Shown: positions 1-8,385, numbered from the stretch's first letter. The stretch is DNA of 64,000 bases from an uncultured Bacteroides sp. (GCA_944321465.1 CALULL010000005.1:1-64000), one strand, 5' to 3'. Program-made: numbers and translations. The notes: generated by a model from the sequence alone, not told the origin.

Positions 1-2
1 TC

Positions 3-278
3 AATCGTTGGATAGACACTTGTATCAGTCTATTGAAATATATCAAGGATGATGATTTGCACATCTCCCGACAGCAAGTTGATCGGATGAATATCAGAAA
101 TGTAGGGGATATAGTTTCTTCCGCCCTAGTGGACGCTTATGAAGAAGCGCCTACACCAAGTGATGAAGAAGACGGTCTTCCCGACAAGCTCTATTATGGC
201 AAGAAAATATATGTCCGCAAAATGGAGCGGCTGTATTACCGGATACGTCTTTACAAGATGAGGGAGTGGTGGGAATAA
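3..278 (+). CDS. C-terminal part of an unrecognised protein (5' end outside window)
   Basis: The frame is open from the left edge of the window to a TAA after 91 codons, so the gene begins upstream. A TTG at 33 could serve as a start, but the open frame to its left argues for a truncated longer gene. The visible part is hydrophilic, with an acidic stretch around EEAPTPSDEEDG and a basic, tyrosine-rich tail (YYGKKIYVRKMERLYYRIRLYK). I do not recognise a family. It is less GC-rich than the rest of the window and ends about 140 bases before a tRNA 3' fragment, so it is probably the last gene of an integrated element. That origin is an inference from context. Confidence 0.5.
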   Translation, partial: NRWIDTCISLLKYIKDDDLHISRQQVDRMNIRNVGDIVSSALVDAYEEAPTPSDEEDGLPDKLYYGKKIYVRKMERLYYRIRLYKMREWWE

Positions 279-420
279 AGCAAACATTATAGGCAATAAC
301 CCTAAGACAGGGACATCGGTATTTTATGACAATCATTCTATCGTGCAAAATAGTATTATATATTTTTTGCAGACTACAGGATGGGCTAAAAGACTAATGA
401 GATTGCCATATCCAGATGAG

Positions 421-448
421 GTCCCAGGTTCAAGCCCTGGCTGGTCTA
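421..448 (+). other. tRNA 3'-end fragment, probable attachment (att) scar
   Basis: Bases 424-440 form a TPsiC arm: CCAGG, loop TTCAAGC, CCTGG, with the conserved G53-C61 pair. They are followed by seven acceptor-stem bases (441-447) and discriminator A. A matching 5' acceptor strand and normal D and anticodon arms are not found upstream, so this is a 3' piece and not a working tRNA. Such pieces are the usual scar of tyrosine-recombinase integration into a tRNA gene, consistent with foreign-looking DNA to the left. Confidence 0.5.
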
Positions 449-573
449 CGAAGAAAATGAAGCAGTTACGGGTTCCGTAGCTGTTTTTGTGTTTTTGTGT
501 CTTTGCGTAATTAGTGCCCAAACAAAGGAGCTGGGATAGACGGATTTTGGTTTCCTTGTCCGCCTACGGGCAT

Positions 574-637
574 AAAAAAAGGGCTCCGCTGAGCCCAACC
601 TTTGTTAACCTTAAATCTAATACTATGAAAAAAATCA
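574..637 (-). ncRNA. Short reverse-strand RNA with its own promoter and terminator
   Basis: A perfect promoter (674-643) directs transcription left from about 637. About 40 bases on, a hairpin with 6-bp arms GGGCTC/GAGCCC and loop AGCG (596-581) is followed by seven T on the minus strand (580-574), a textbook intrinsic terminator. The predicted transcript is about 64 nt with no open frame. The AT-rich body begins with a T-run. The arrangement of promoter, short body and terminator is like that described for Bacteroidales-specific RNAs such as Bacteroidales-1, but I cannot confirm membership without a covariance-model search. folK lies beyond it on the same strand, reading towards it. Confidence 0.55.
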
Positions 638-642
638 CGATG

Positions 643-674
643 CAAAGGTAGGAGGCAGGAAGCTTATTTCCAAA
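643..674 (-). promoter_or_regulatory. Canonical Bacteroidota promoter (TTTG-N20-TACCTTTG) for a small RNA
   Basis: On the minus strand TTTG (674-671) is separated by exactly 20 bases from TACCTTTG (650-643). This matches the known Bacteroides primary-sigma consensus TTTG-N19..21-TAnnTTTG in every fixed position. Transcription should start near 637 and run leftwards. Confidence 0.75.
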
Positions 675-813
675 TATCCGGGCCTTTGAGGGCTGTCTTT
701 TAATTTTCTTTCACGGATTTTTAGTGTTAACGCACACAATGTAATAGATAGTCAGCAGAAACGAACAAATCAGCGTCAACTTGTAACCAGTTTGTCACAT
801 CGGGCGAAGCGCG

Positions 814-1296
814 TCATGTTCCGCCCGGAAGGGGTTCGTCCGGCAACTCGGCCAGCAACTGAGCCACGGTCTTGCCAAGCAAGGGATGAACCACGTCGGG
901 AGCTATCTCGGCCAGCGGAGCCAGCACAAAGCGACGACGATGCATCAGAGGATGGGGCAGGATGAGGCCAGGGAGGTTGGCAATGCGGTCGTCGAAAAGC
1001 AGGAGGTCGATGTCTATAAGACGGTCGGCATAGGCTCCTCCTACCGACTTACGGGTGCGCCCCAGCCGCAATTCGATGGCTTGGGTGGCCGTCAGCACTT
1101 CCTCGGGCCCTAAGAAGGTAGCGACCGCTACGGCAGCATTCAGGAACGTATTGGCCGAATGGAAACCCCAAGGAGCCGTGGCGTAAAAGGAGGAACAGGC
1201 CTGCACACGACCTACATGGCGGCCTATCTCGCCGATGGCCGTTTGCAGCAACTGCGCTTTGTCGCCCAGATTGCTGCCAAGACTGAGATAGAGCAT
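814..1296 (-). CDS. folK: 2-amino-4-hydroxy-6-hydroxymethyldihydropteridine pyrophosphokinase (HPPK)
   Basis: HPPK transfers pyrophosphate from ATP to 6-hydroxymethyl-7,8-dihydropterin, the step before dihydropteroate synthase in folate synthesis; it acts in the cytosol. The 160-residue product is of normal family length. It begins with the signature SLGSNLGD (about residues 5-12), has the aromatic segment SFYATAPWGF, and carries the metal-binding IDIDLLLFD motif in the second half, followed by LPHPLMHRRRFVLAPLAEIAP, which is typical of the family. The start is the ATG directly before LYLSLGSN. It lies about 270 bases downstream of queA on the same strand; a repeat array sits between them, so co-transcription is uncertain. 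Confidence 0.93.
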   Translation of the reverse strand: MLYLSLGSNLGDKAQLLQTAIGEIGRHVGRVQACSSFYATAPWGFHSANTFLNAAVAVATFLGPEEVLTATQAIELRLGRTRKSVGGAYADRLIDIDLLLFDDRIANLPGLILPHPLMHRRRFVLAPLAEIAPDVVHPLLGKTVAQLLAELPDEPLPGGT

Positions 1297-1361
1297 GGTA
1301 AAGGGATAATCTGAGGGTGTTTCTTAAGATATTGAACGCTGTAGCCAGACGAGCCGCACGA

Positions 1362-1443
1362 TGGCACAGGTCTGCTCCCAAGGCAGCAGACCTGTCCGCC
1401 CGCAGTCGCACACCTGTGCCCGCCCGGCAGCAGACTTGCGCCA
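1362..1443. repeat. 22-bp quasi-palindrome array 1 (queA-folK gap)
   Basis: Four units begin near 1362, 1383, 1406 and 1427 (period 21-23). Each has the core (G)GC-NNCA-[GG or CC]-T-NTGCC, for example CGCACACCTGTGCCCGC at about 1407-1423. It lies in the gap between queA and folK. The same kind of array recurs in ten other intergenic places in the window. Confidence 0.7.
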
Positions 1444-1570
1444 CCGTGCGCCGCTACCCGAACGGCTGCCGTAAACCTATGGCACCCGGGAAACAGAGTA
1501 ACGGCACGGCGGCGGACAGACGCTACGCCCATCGCCGCCGAGGCACGTGCCTGGCAACAAGCGGGATGGC

Positions 1571-2626
1571 TTAGTCTATAATCAGCATGGCATCGCCGTA
1601 GGTACCGAAGCGATAGTCCTCCTTCAGGGCCACGTCGTAGGCATTCATCACCTGTTCGTATCCGCCAAAGGCAGCCACCATCATCAGCAGCGAAGAGAGC
1701 GGCATGTGGAAGTTGGACACCATAGAGGTAGCCACGGTGAAGTTGTAGGGCGGGAAGATGAACTTATTTGTCCAACCGTCGTAAGTCTTCAGGTGTCCGT
1801 CGGTGCTGACGGTGCTCTCTATGGCCCGCATGGCGGTGGTGCCCACGGCACATACCTGCTTGTCGTGGTCCTTGGCCCGGTTGACAATCTCCACGGCCCG
1901 TTCGTCCACGAGCATCTGCTCAGAGTCGGTCTTGTGCTTGGTGAGGTCCTCTACGTCTATGTCTCGGAAGTTGCCCAGTCCGGCATGAAGGGTGATGAAG
2001 GCAAATTCGATACCCTTGATTTCCATCCGTTTCATCAGCTCGCGGCTGAAGTGGAGGTTGGCCGTCGGGGCAGTGACGGCCCCTTCGTTCCGGGCAAAGA
2101 TGGACTGAAACCGCTCGGCGTCTTCCGGCTCTACGGGACGGTTGAGGATGCTGTGGGGCAGCGGAGTCTCACCCAGTGCATAGAGCGACTTCTTGAACTC
2201 TTCGTGGGGGCCGTCGTAGAGGAAACGCAGGGTGCGTCCGCGCGAGGTGGTATTGTCTATCACCTCGGCCACCATCGAGTCGTCATCGCCAAAGTAAAGT
2301 TTGTTGCCTATGCGTATCTTGCGTGCGGGGTCGACCAACACGTCCCACAAGCGCAGTTCTTCGTTAAGTTCGCGCAGCAGAAACACCTCGATGCGTGCGC
2401 CGGTCTTTTCCTTGTTTCCGTAGAGCCGTGCGGGAAACACCTTGGTGTCGTTGAATATGAACACGTCCTTGTCGTCAAAGTAGTCCAGTATATCTTTGAA
2501 CACTTTGTGCTCTATCTCTCCCGTCTTGCGATGCAACACCATCAGCCTCGACTCGTCGCGATACTTGGTGGGGTGCATGGCTATTTTCTCTTCGGGCAGC
2601 TTGAATTTGAATTGAGACAGTTTCAT
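1571..2626 (-). CDS. queA: S-adenosylmethionine:tRNA ribosyltransferase-isomerase
   Basis: QueA transfers and isomerises the ribose of AdoMet onto 7-deazaguanine in tRNA to give epoxyqueuosine, late in queuosine synthesis. The 351-residue product is full length and begins [19 protein letters not shown], the family's usual N-terminus. It contains [22 protein letters not shown], an [23 protein letters not shown] block, and the C-terminal [14 protein letters not shown] segment followed by [10 protein letters not shown], all typical. It starts 26 bases after truB on the same strand, so these two tRNA-modification genes are probably one transcript. Confidence 0.96.
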   Translation of the reverse strand: MKLSQFKFKLPEEKIAMHPTKYRDESRLMVLHRKTGEIEHKVFKDILDYFDDKDVFIFNDTKVFPARLYGNKEKTGARIEVFLLRELNEELRLWDVLVDPARKIRIGNKLYFGDDDSMVAEVIDNTTSRGRTLRFLYDGPHEEFKKSLYALGETPLPHSILNRPVEPEDAERFQSIFARNEGAVTAPTANLHFSRELMKRMEIKGIEFAFITLHAGLGNFRDIDVEDLTKHKTDSEQMLVDERAVEIVNRAKDHDKQVCAVGTTAMRAIESTVSTDGHLKTYDGWTNKFIFPPYNFTVATSMVSNFHMPLSSLLMMVAAFGGYEQVMNAYDVALKEDYRFGTYGDAMLIID

Positions 2627-2652
2627 AATCGTTGTTTTTTTAGTGTTTTGGT

Positions 2653-3405
2653 TTATTCATCGGCAGGCTCTCCCGAGCTTGCTAATTGTTGCTTATCTAT
2701 CCAGTCACGGAACAGCAGGGGGTCGAGGCAGTCTTCCACCCGTACCTTGCCCACGCGGGTACGCCTCAGGGCGGTAAGGTGTGCTCCGCTGTTCAGTGCC
2801 TGGCCTATGTCGCGGGCCAAAGCCCTGATGTAAGTCCCTTTGCTACAGACGACGCGTATTGTGAGTTCCTGCCTGCCCAGGTCGCAATCCAGCAGCTCGA
2901 TTTCGTCGATAACCAGCAATTTGGGTTTCAGCTCCACCTCCTTGCCCCGGCGTGCAAGGTCGTAGGCACGGGTGCCGTTCACCATGCACGCCGAGAAGGC
3001 CGGAGGCACCTGCTCTATCTCTCCTTGGAAACGCCGCAGCACGTCCTCGACCATGCCCCGGGTGATATGGGCGGTGGGATAGGTGGCATCTATCTCGTGT
3101 TCCAGGTCAAAGGAAGGTGTCGTGGCCCCCAAGCGCAGGGTGGCCACGTACTCTTTGGTATGTCCCTGGAACTCTTCAATGCGCTTCGTGGCGCGTCCGG
3201 TGCACACAATCATGACACCCGTAGCCAGAGGGTCGAGCGTGCCCGCATGTCCCACCTTGAGTTTCTTCACGCCCATACGGCGGCAGATGTGGTAACGGGC
3301 ATGGCCCACTACTTTGAACGAGGTCCAGCCCAAAGGCTTGTCGAAGTACAACACTTCGCCCTCCCGGAAGTCCAGCGGGCGGTCGTTCGGTGCATCGGTC
3401 ATCAT
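2653..3405 (-). CDS. truB: tRNA pseudouridine-55 synthase
   Basis: TruB isomerises U55 in the T-loop of tRNA. The 250-residue product has the catalytic block [11 protein letters not shown] with the nucleophile Asp at about residue 58, and downstream [20 protein letters not shown] and [15 protein letters not shown], characteristic of TruB. The frame stays open upstream inside uppP, but the start chosen is ATG at 3405, which overlaps the uppP stop codon as ATGA, a coupling arrangement. The N-terminus then reads [19 protein letters not shown] and leads straight into the family motif [10 protein letters not shown]. It sits between uppP and queA in the same operon. Confidence 0.95.
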   Translation of the reverse strand: MMTDAPNDRPLDFREGEVLYFDKPLGWTSFKVVGHARYHICRRMGVKKLKVGHAGTLDPLATGVMIVCTGRATKRIEEFQGHTKEYVATLRLGATTPSFDLEHEIDATYPTAHITRGMVEDVLRRFQGEIEQVPPAFSACMVNGTRAYDLARRGKEVELKPKLLVIDEIELLDCDLGRQELTIRVVCSKGTYIRALARDIGQALNSGAHLTALRRTRVGKVRVEDCLDPLLFRDWIDKQQLASSGEPADE

Positions 3406-4256
3406 GCCAGTTGCAGGTTGTGTCCCGTCAGCAGCATGAGCAGGATGACACCGCCCACGACAATACGGTACCAGCCGAAAGCCTTGAAGCCGTAGCGGGT
3501 GACGAAACTTATAAAGAACTTTATGGCAAGCATAGCTACCACAAAAGCCACCACGTTCCCGATGATGAGTGCCGAGAGGTTGTCGGTAATCAGTTCCACG
3601 CCACCATCGCTGAAGAGCTTGTACATCTTGTAGACTGTGGCTGCGAACATCGTGGGAACGGCCAGGAAGAACGAGAATTCGGCAGCGTCCTTTCGGGTGA
3701 GCTTCTGCGCCATGCCTCCCACGATGGTAGCCATCGAACGCGACACGCCCGGAATCATCGAGATGCACTGGAACATGCCTATCCAGAAGGCCCGCTTCTC
3801 GGTCAGTTCGTTTTTTTCGCTGCCTTTGTTGAAGATGCGGTCGCAGAAGAGCATGAACACGCCTCCCACGATAAGCATCACTGCCACCACTTCTACGCTT
3901 TCAAGCATGGCATCGATGGCATCGCTGAACAGCAGACCGAGCACAGCCGCAGGAATAAAGGCCACAAGCAGTTTCCAGTAGAAGTCGTACTTATGCAGGA
4001 AACGGCGCAAAGCCGAGGCCCCTTGGGAAACCGGGGTGCGGTTGAGGCGGAAGAAACGCTTCCAGTAGAGCACGACTACTGACAGGATGGCTCCAAACTG
4101 GATGATGAACGTAAACGCCTTCACAAAGTCGGTGCTTTCCACACCCAAGACATTTTGTGCTATAATCATGTGGCCCGTCGACGACACGGGCAGAAACTCA
4201 GTCAGTCCTTCTACGATGCCTATCACGATGGCCTCGAAAGTTGTCAAATCTCCCAT
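3402..4256 (-). CDS. uppP: Undecaprenyl-diphosphatase (BacA/UppP family)
   Basis: UppP dephosphorylates undecaprenyl diphosphate in the inner membrane, recycling the lipid carrier for peptidoglycan and other envelope polymers. The 284-residue product is of standard length and very hydrophobic. It has the first signature [15 protein letters not shown] (about residues 15-30) and the second [13 protein letters not shown] (about 168-180), which together form the active site, and several membrane helices to the C-terminus. It overlaps truB by four bases and follows the DUF3098 gene by 14. The link with ftsX upstream and the dcw cluster elsewhere in the window is functional: all serve wall growth. 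Confidence 0.95.
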   Translation of the reverse strand: MGDLTTFEAIVIGIVEGLTEFLPVSSTGHMIIAQNVLGVESTDFVKAFTFIIQFGAILSVVVLYWKRFFRLNRTPVSQGASALRRFLHKYDFYWKLLVAFIPAAVLGLLFSDAIDAMLESVEVVAVMLIVGGVFMLFCDRIFNKGSEKNELTEKRAFWIGMFQCISMIPGVSRSMATIVGGMAQKLTRKDAAEFSFFLAVPTMFAATVYKMYKLFSDGGVELITDNLSALIIGNVVAFVVAMLAIKFFISFVTRYGFKAFGWYRIVVGGVILLMLLTGHNLQLA

Positions 4257-4270
4257 ACGTTACTTTATTT

Positions 4271-4534
4271 TCATTTATTGGTTTGTTCCTCAGTGAGGGC
4301 CGGCCCGTTGCCGCTGCGCGGACGGCGCACTACGCCGTAAATCATGAACACAAAGCCAGCCAAGCATACCACGGGTGCTACCTTAATGCGGCGCACGCTG
4401 AAGATGTCCGGCTCGAAATGCGTCATGCTCGAAGCCGGCCCTGTCATCAAGAGAAACCCCACAATCACTACCACCATGCCGATGGCCAGCAGCAGGAAGT
4501 TCGTCTTGTCAAAAGCAAATCTTCTTCTATCCAT
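4271..4534 (-). CDS. Small two-helix membrane protein, DUF3098 family
   Basis: This 87-residue product has a basic N-terminus (MDRRRFAFDKTNF), two hydrophobic helices (about 14-32 and 52-70) separated by a short loop containing HFEPDIFSVRRIKVAP, and a polar tail. Length, the phrase FSVRRIKVAPVVCLAGFV and the position between ftsX and uppP match the Bacteroidota family DUF3098. The function of that family is unknown; the constant neighbourhood suggests an envelope role, which is inference. It lies 52 bases after ftsX and 14 before uppP. Confidence 0.8.
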   Translation of the reverse strand: MDRRRFAFDKTNFLLLAIGMVVVIVGFLLMTGPASSMTHFEPDIFSVRRIKVAPVVCLAGFVFMIYGVVRRPRSGNGPALTEEQTNK

Positions 4535-4586
4535 ATCTTTCTTTTCATTTATGATGTGTTACGTTTTTCAGGTTTGAGCCACGCCG

Positions 4587-5477
4587 TCAGACGTAGTGCA
4601 GCTCGCTTGCCCTCATGCGCAGAAAGCGGTTGACCGACAACAGGGCACAAAGCCACGTGATAAGCACCCCTGCCACCACGACCGACACCGACACCACGAC
4701 CATCATCCGCGATGTTATGACGCTTATCAGCCCCGGTTCGGCCTTTACCAGCCAGTAAGCAGCAGCCCATAACAGGGCAGCAGCCACCAGTCCCGAGAGC
4801 ACACCTATCCAGACGTGGCGACGCAAGAAAGGCCTGCGGATAAAACTCCAGCTTGCCCCTACCAGCGTCATGGTGTGTATCAGGAAGCGGTGAGAATAGA
4901 TGGCCAGCTTCACCGTATTGTTTATCAAGGCGAACGATACCAAGGCCAGCACAACGGCCAAGCCCAGCAGGAAGAGGGTTATCTTGCGGATGTTCTCATT
5001 GACGGCATCGATGAGGTCCTTGCGGTAGAGCACTTCCTCGATGCCCTTGGTGGCGTTGAACTGCTGCTCTATGCGGGCTATGCTATCCATGTTGGCATAC
5101 TGCGAACGGAGCCTTATCTCCAACGAGGCCGAGTAGGGGTTTTCGCCCGAGAACTCGCTTGGATCGGTGCCCAGAGCCTCGGTCTGCTCACGCAGGGCCT
5201 GTTCCTTCGAGACATACTCCACCGAGCGCACAAAGTCGGCATGCTCCAGCTGCTTGCGCAGCCGGTCTACGTCGGCCTGCCGCATGTCGTCGGACAGCAG
5301 TACCGAGAAACTGATGTTCTCGCGCACGTAGACCGACAGGTTGCGGGCTGTCAGCACGAAGAACAGCACCAGGCCCAGCAGCACCAGCACAAGTGTTGTG
5401 CTGATGCCCGAGGTGAGAAACTGCATGTCGACCACCGGTCTCTTATGCTGTCTGCGTCTTGTCCTTGCCATTGTCAT
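4587..5477 (-). CDS. ftsX: Cell-division ABC-transporter permease-like protein FtsX
   Basis: FtsX, with the ATPase FtsE, forms a membrane complex that activates wall hydrolases at the division site. The 296-residue product has a short basic N-terminus, a first membrane helix (about 24-46), an extracytoplasmic domain with VYVRENISFSVLLSDDMRQADVDRLRKQL, which is typical of FtsX, and three C-terminal helices (about 170-195, 220-245, 265-285). ftsE is not adjacent, as is common in this phylum. The start overlaps the preceding methyltransferase stop by four bases (ATGA). ATG or the second Met two codons later are both possible starts. Confidence 0.93.
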   Translation of the reverse strand: MTMARTRRRQHKRPVVDMQFLTSGISTTLVLVLLGLVLFFVLTARNLSVYVRENISFSVLLSDDMRQADVDRLRKQLEHADFVRSVEYVSKEQALREQTEALGTDPSEFSGENPYSASLEIRLRSQYANMDSIARIEQQFNATKGIEEVLYRKDLIDAVNENIRKITLFLLGLAVVLALVSFALINNTVKLAIYSHRFLIHTMTLVGASWSFIRRPFLRRHVWIGVLSGLVAAALLWAAAYWLVKAEPGLISVITSRMMVVVSVSVVVAGVLITWLCALLSVNRFLRMRASELHYV

Positions 5478-6379
5478 CGCTTCGTTTTCTTGCGGAATAC
5501 ATAAATCATGGAACTGCTACGCTCCTTACGCACCTGCGCACTGAACCACGCCAGCATCCCCGCCAACATACCGCGCACAAACGGAAAACGCCGGTGCAGG
5601 GCACGCTCACTGAGTATCGAGACGTAGAAAGCATCGAAGGGCATAGGATGACGCTCGGCCAAGATGAAGCCGTGTTTGGAGCCGAAGCGCTCGATGGTGC
5701 CGGGCGTAAAGTGCCACAAGTGGCGCGGCACGTCGTAGGCCGCCCAGTAGGCCCCATACTTGCGCGCGTCGTAGGACGAGCTGTTGGGCACAGCCACTAC
5801 CAGCCGTCCTTGCTCGGAGAGCAGGCTATAGAGCAGTTCCCAAGTCTCGTCCAGACGTTGCAGGTGCTCCATGACGTGCCACAGCGTCACCACGTCGAAG
5901 CTGCCGGGCACATAGCCGTACAAAGCACCCTCGGGGAGCACTTCGATACCGAAGTTCCGAAGGGCAAACTGACGAGCTCCCTCGTTCTTCTCCACGGCCT
6001 CCACCTGCCAGCCCCGCTTGCGCATGGCGGCGGGAAAGTAGCCCGTACCGGTACCTATGTCGAGCAGACGACCTGCCGAGCGGTGGGCGACACGGCACAC
6101 CAGCCGGGCCTTGCGCCCCAGCATGAAACGGCGCACGCCGTGGTAGAGCAGATTGGTCAGCCCCTTATGCGTATTGCTGTGAGAGATGTATTCGGGAGTC
6201 TCGTAGTAACGGCCTATCTCCTCCTCCACCGGGGCATCCTCCGTGAAGAGGAAACCACATTCGCCGCAACGGCACAAATGAAACGCTTCGCCCGTGGCAT
6301 AGTGGTCCACACAAGTAAGGCTACGTTCCAATCGCGTCCCCCCGCAAAGGGGACAGGTGGTTATTGTAAGTCTGTTCAT
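5474..6379 (-). CDS. Class I SAM-dependent methyltransferase with N-terminal zinc ribbon
   Basis: The 301-residue product begins with a probable zinc ribbon: CPLC (Cys9, Cys12) and CRCGEC (Cys36/38 and Cys41). A Rossmann methyltransferase fold follows, with motif I LLDIGTGTGYFP at about 105-116, a downstream DVVTLWHVMEHL, and VAVPNSSSYDARKYG. Proteins of this build (Methyltransf_23-like) often act on sugars, quinone-like or lipid substrates; the substrate here cannot be told. It is first in the operon and translationally coupled to ftsX. Co-occurrence with ftsX, DUF3098 and uppP may hint at an envelope substrate, which is only inference. Confidence 0.85.
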   Translation of the reverse strand: MNRLTITTCPLCGGTRLERSLTCVDHYATGEAFHLCRCGECGFLFTEDAPVEEEIGRYYETPEYISHSNTHKGLTNLLYHGVRRFMLGRKARLVCRVAHRSAGRLLDIGTGTGYFPAAMRKRGWQVEAVEKNEGARQFALRNFGIEVLPEGALYGYVPGSFDVVTLWHVMEHLQRLDETWELLYSLLSEQGRLVVAVPNSSSYDARKYGAYWAAYDVPRHLWHFTPGTIERFGSKHGFILAERHPMPFDAFYVSILSERALHRRFPFVRGMLAGMLAWFSAQVRKERSSSMIYVFRKKTKR

Positions 6380-6412
6380 CCCGGCGCTTTCGTCTGTTTT
6401 TCGTTGAAGATA

Positions 6413-6452
6413 GGAAAACCCTTTTGCCTCCTTGGGGAGCTTAGCAAAAGGG
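6413..6452 (-). terminator. Probable terminator of the 466-residue gene
   Basis: Reading leftwards, arms GCAAAAGGG... occur as CCCTTTTGC (6452-6444 on minus) and GCAAAAGGG (6427-6419 on minus), 9 bp with a 16-base loop, followed by TTTTCC. It lies between the end of the gene at 6608 and the start of the methyltransferase, so it would separate the two transcription units. Confidence 0.5.
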
Positions 6453-6461
6453 CATATTACA

Positions 6462-6484
6462 CCTTAATTTGGCGCAAATTAAGG
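6462..6484. repeat. Perfect hairpin with 10-bp arms
   Basis: CCTTAATTTG and CAAATTAAGG flank a three-base loop. It stands next to the terminator-like hairpin at 6413-6452, upstream of the methyltransferase-ftsX operon. It could be part of the terminator, an operator, or a 5' leader structure; no T-run follows directly on either strand. Confidence 0.5.
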
Positions 6485-6607
6485 AATAAAAACCGACTTG
6501 CCGCAATCCCGTTAAGGAGCTTTAACCTTTTTGCCGGTTCTGCGGGGCAAATCCAAGCCCCGCGGACCTATGGCGCGCCTCATGGCCAAGGACTACCGGG
6601 AAAGTGC

Positions 6608-8008
6608 TCAGCCCACCTGCTCGACGAAGACTTCGGACGGCCCTATGTCGAAGAAAGTGAGGTGCAAAATCTCGTCGTGGTCATACACCACGCCGATGGC
6701 GAACGACGCGACGCAGACACCCTCCTCGGGCAGCATCTGCCGCAGGATGTCGTCTTCGTCCGGGCCGACTACCTCGGACAGTTGTTCCATGTAGCGCCCC
6801 GACAGGATGTCGCTCGCCCCATCGCCCGCCGAGGCATAAAGGTGCATGGGGTTGGTGTCGGTATAGTGGTAGAAGTGGCTGTTGTCGCCCAGGACCTCCC
6901 GTGAACAGTCCACACCAAAGGCACTCAGGCAAAAAGACGAGCCTTTGCGGTAATTGTCCATCAGCAGCTGCTGCCCACGAAAGTCCACGTGCACCGTCGC
7001 GGGTTGCCGATAGGGGTCGGCGGCCCGCAGTTCGCGCATCCGCAGGACGGTGCCTATGTTATCCTTGACGAGGAACGAACTGGCCGCTTTCTTTTCCAGA
7101 AAGCAGACGTAGCGTCCGGCATCCGGGGCGTGGTCGTCGAAGTCGTTGCGAAGAGCATAGCCTATGTAGCGGTAGTAGTAACCGCCGCTGGTGAGGATGC
7201 GATAGATGTAGGTGGGAATGTTGGCTTCGGCATACTCCTTGCGCTCGGTCTCGGACAGTGCCAGGCAGCTCAGCGTCTCGTAATAGACCTGATAGAACAG
7301 GCGGGTCCGGTGGTTGGACAACACTTTGACGGTGAGCGGCACGACATAGCATCCGGCCTTCCCGTCCAGCCGCCTCGGCTCGCCAGCCTCGAGGGCAAAA
7401 CTGAACATGCCCGTCTGGGCGATGACCTCCAAACGCTTCATCAGGCAGGCAAAAGCCTCGGCCTCGTTCCTGCGCGCCAGTTCCTTCATCTGCATGCCGA
7501 CGGCAAAGGACAACGACGGCAAGCCCCCAACCACCCCCGCGCCCCGAACGCAGTCGAGCAACCGACCTACCGGGATGCTTACCTGCAAGGCAACGCTCTT
7601 GCCCCCTCCGGGCAGGTCGACGCAGGGCAGTTCGCGGCACACCTGTACGTCCTTCTCCGGCAGGGACACACGGCTCTCGCCGACCTTGCCTGCATCCCCG
7701 GCACGAGGCCTGGCAAAAGTCTCCAGCACATGACTCACCCCCGACCGCAGGGCCTCGCTCCGGGCCTCCTCGCGGGTGGAAGCCTCGCCACCGACGACAA
7801 GCCTCACCCGGCGGCCCTGCAACGAGGCGATGACACCCCGCACTGCGACCGACCGACGTTGCGGCCCGCTTACGTCCGACACTTCTTCCGGACTCTGCTG
7901 CCGCCCTTCTGCGGCGGCGGCAGAGTCTTTTCCTTTTGCCTGTCCGGCAGGAGCAAGCCCTGTCCATGCCTTCAACAACGCATTTGCAATGCGTCTCACT
8001 TTCGCCAT
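6608..8008 (-). CDS. Unrecognised 466-residue protein
   Basis: I do not recognise this protein. There is no signal peptide or membrane helix. The first 50 residues are low-complexity (Ala, Gly, Gln, Lys). Residues about 60-100 (VIASLQGRRVRLVVGGEASTREEARSEALRSGVSHVL) read as a beta strand pair followed by an alanine/glutamate-rich helix. The C-terminal two thirds is a mixed fold rich in Tyr and Phe, with YIYRILTSGGYYYRYIGYALRNDF and a final FAIGVVYDHDEILHLTFFDIG. Codon use is like the neighbours, and the frame is long and open with a probable terminator behind it, so it is very likely a real gene. It is transcribed alone, with gaps on both sides. Confidence 0.75.
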   Translation of the reverse strand: MAKVRRIANALLKAWTGLAPAGQAKGKDSAAAAEGRQQSPEEVSDVSGPQRRSVAVRGVIASLQGRRVRLVVGGEASTREEARSEALRSGVSHVLETFARPRAGDAGKVGESRVSLPEKDVQVCRELPCVDLPGGGKSVALQVSIPVGRLLDCVRGAGVVGGLPSLSFAVGMQMKELARRNEAEAFACLMKRLEVIAQTGMFSFALEAGEPRRLDGKAGCYVVPLTVKVLSNHRTRLFYQVYYETLSCLALSETERKEYAEANIPTYIYRILTSGGYYYRYIGYALRNDFDDHAPDAGRYVCFLEKKAASSFLVKDNIGTVLRMRELRAADPYRQPATVHVDFRGQQLLMDNYRKGSSFCLSAFGVDCSREVLGDNSHFYHYTDTNPMHLYASAGDGASDILSGRYMEQLSEVVGPDEDDILRQMLPEEGVCVASFAIGVVYDHDEILHLTFFDIGPSEVFVEQVG

Positions 8009-8268
8009 AATTCCTCCCTTAGGTTCTACAAATTAAAGATTTGGAGATGGCGTGAAGACCATTGCGTACCGCTTAACCTGAAGCTCTGGACAGCTCATTC
8101 CCAAGCAGTAAACAATAGCCCACGCCAACGGTATATATAGTCTGCCTCCGTAGAGGCAGGTATATGACACCTCAGGCGTGAGCATTCTTGCCACTATCCT
8201 TGGGAATTAGAAATTTTCCAGATTTCAAGTCGAGGATAGTATCTTAAACGCTCTGCGCGCAATGTATG

Positions 8269-8302
8269 CCGCGTCCGCGCCGAGGGGCGCGAACGCGGCA
8301 AA
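8269..8302. repeat. GC-rich hairpin with 14-bp arms
   Basis: GCCGCGTCCGCGCC and GGCGCGAACGCGGC pair with one mismatch around a GAGG loop. No T-run follows on either strand, so it is not a clear terminator. It lies in the long gap downstream of the radical SAM gene. Confidence 0.5.
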
Positions 8303-8385
8303 AGTAAGAAAAAGCATGATGTACAAAAGTGTCATCCTTCTTTTTTGCCCCGCTGCCCGCCACAAAGCCTCCCGACGGAGCGGAA

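Larger units (their letters stand above)
279..813. other. Gene-free stretch before folK
   Basis: This 535-base gap holds the tRNA 3' fragment (421-448) and a small reverse-strand RNA gene with its promoter (574-674). Bases 279-420 and 675-813 are AT-rich with no open frame I would call a gene. A short + strand frame at 625-651 (MKKITMQR) overlaps the RNA promoter and is probably chance. Confidence 0.6.

Noticed and set aside
370..448. A complete tRNA gene
   Set aside because: Only the T arm and the 3' acceptor strand are sound. The 5' candidate (from 373) leaves a mismatch and a wobble in the acceptor stem and no proper D or anticodon arms.
625..651. A leader peptide MKKITMQR on the plus strand
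   Set aside because: No gene or attenuator follows on that strand, while the same bases form a perfect promoter for the opposite strand.
1547..2833. Long open frames antisense to queA, tricorn, infB, murE and others
   Set aside because: They mirror well-recognised genes, are His/Val/Arg-rich and lack motifs; long antisense frames are expected at this GC content.
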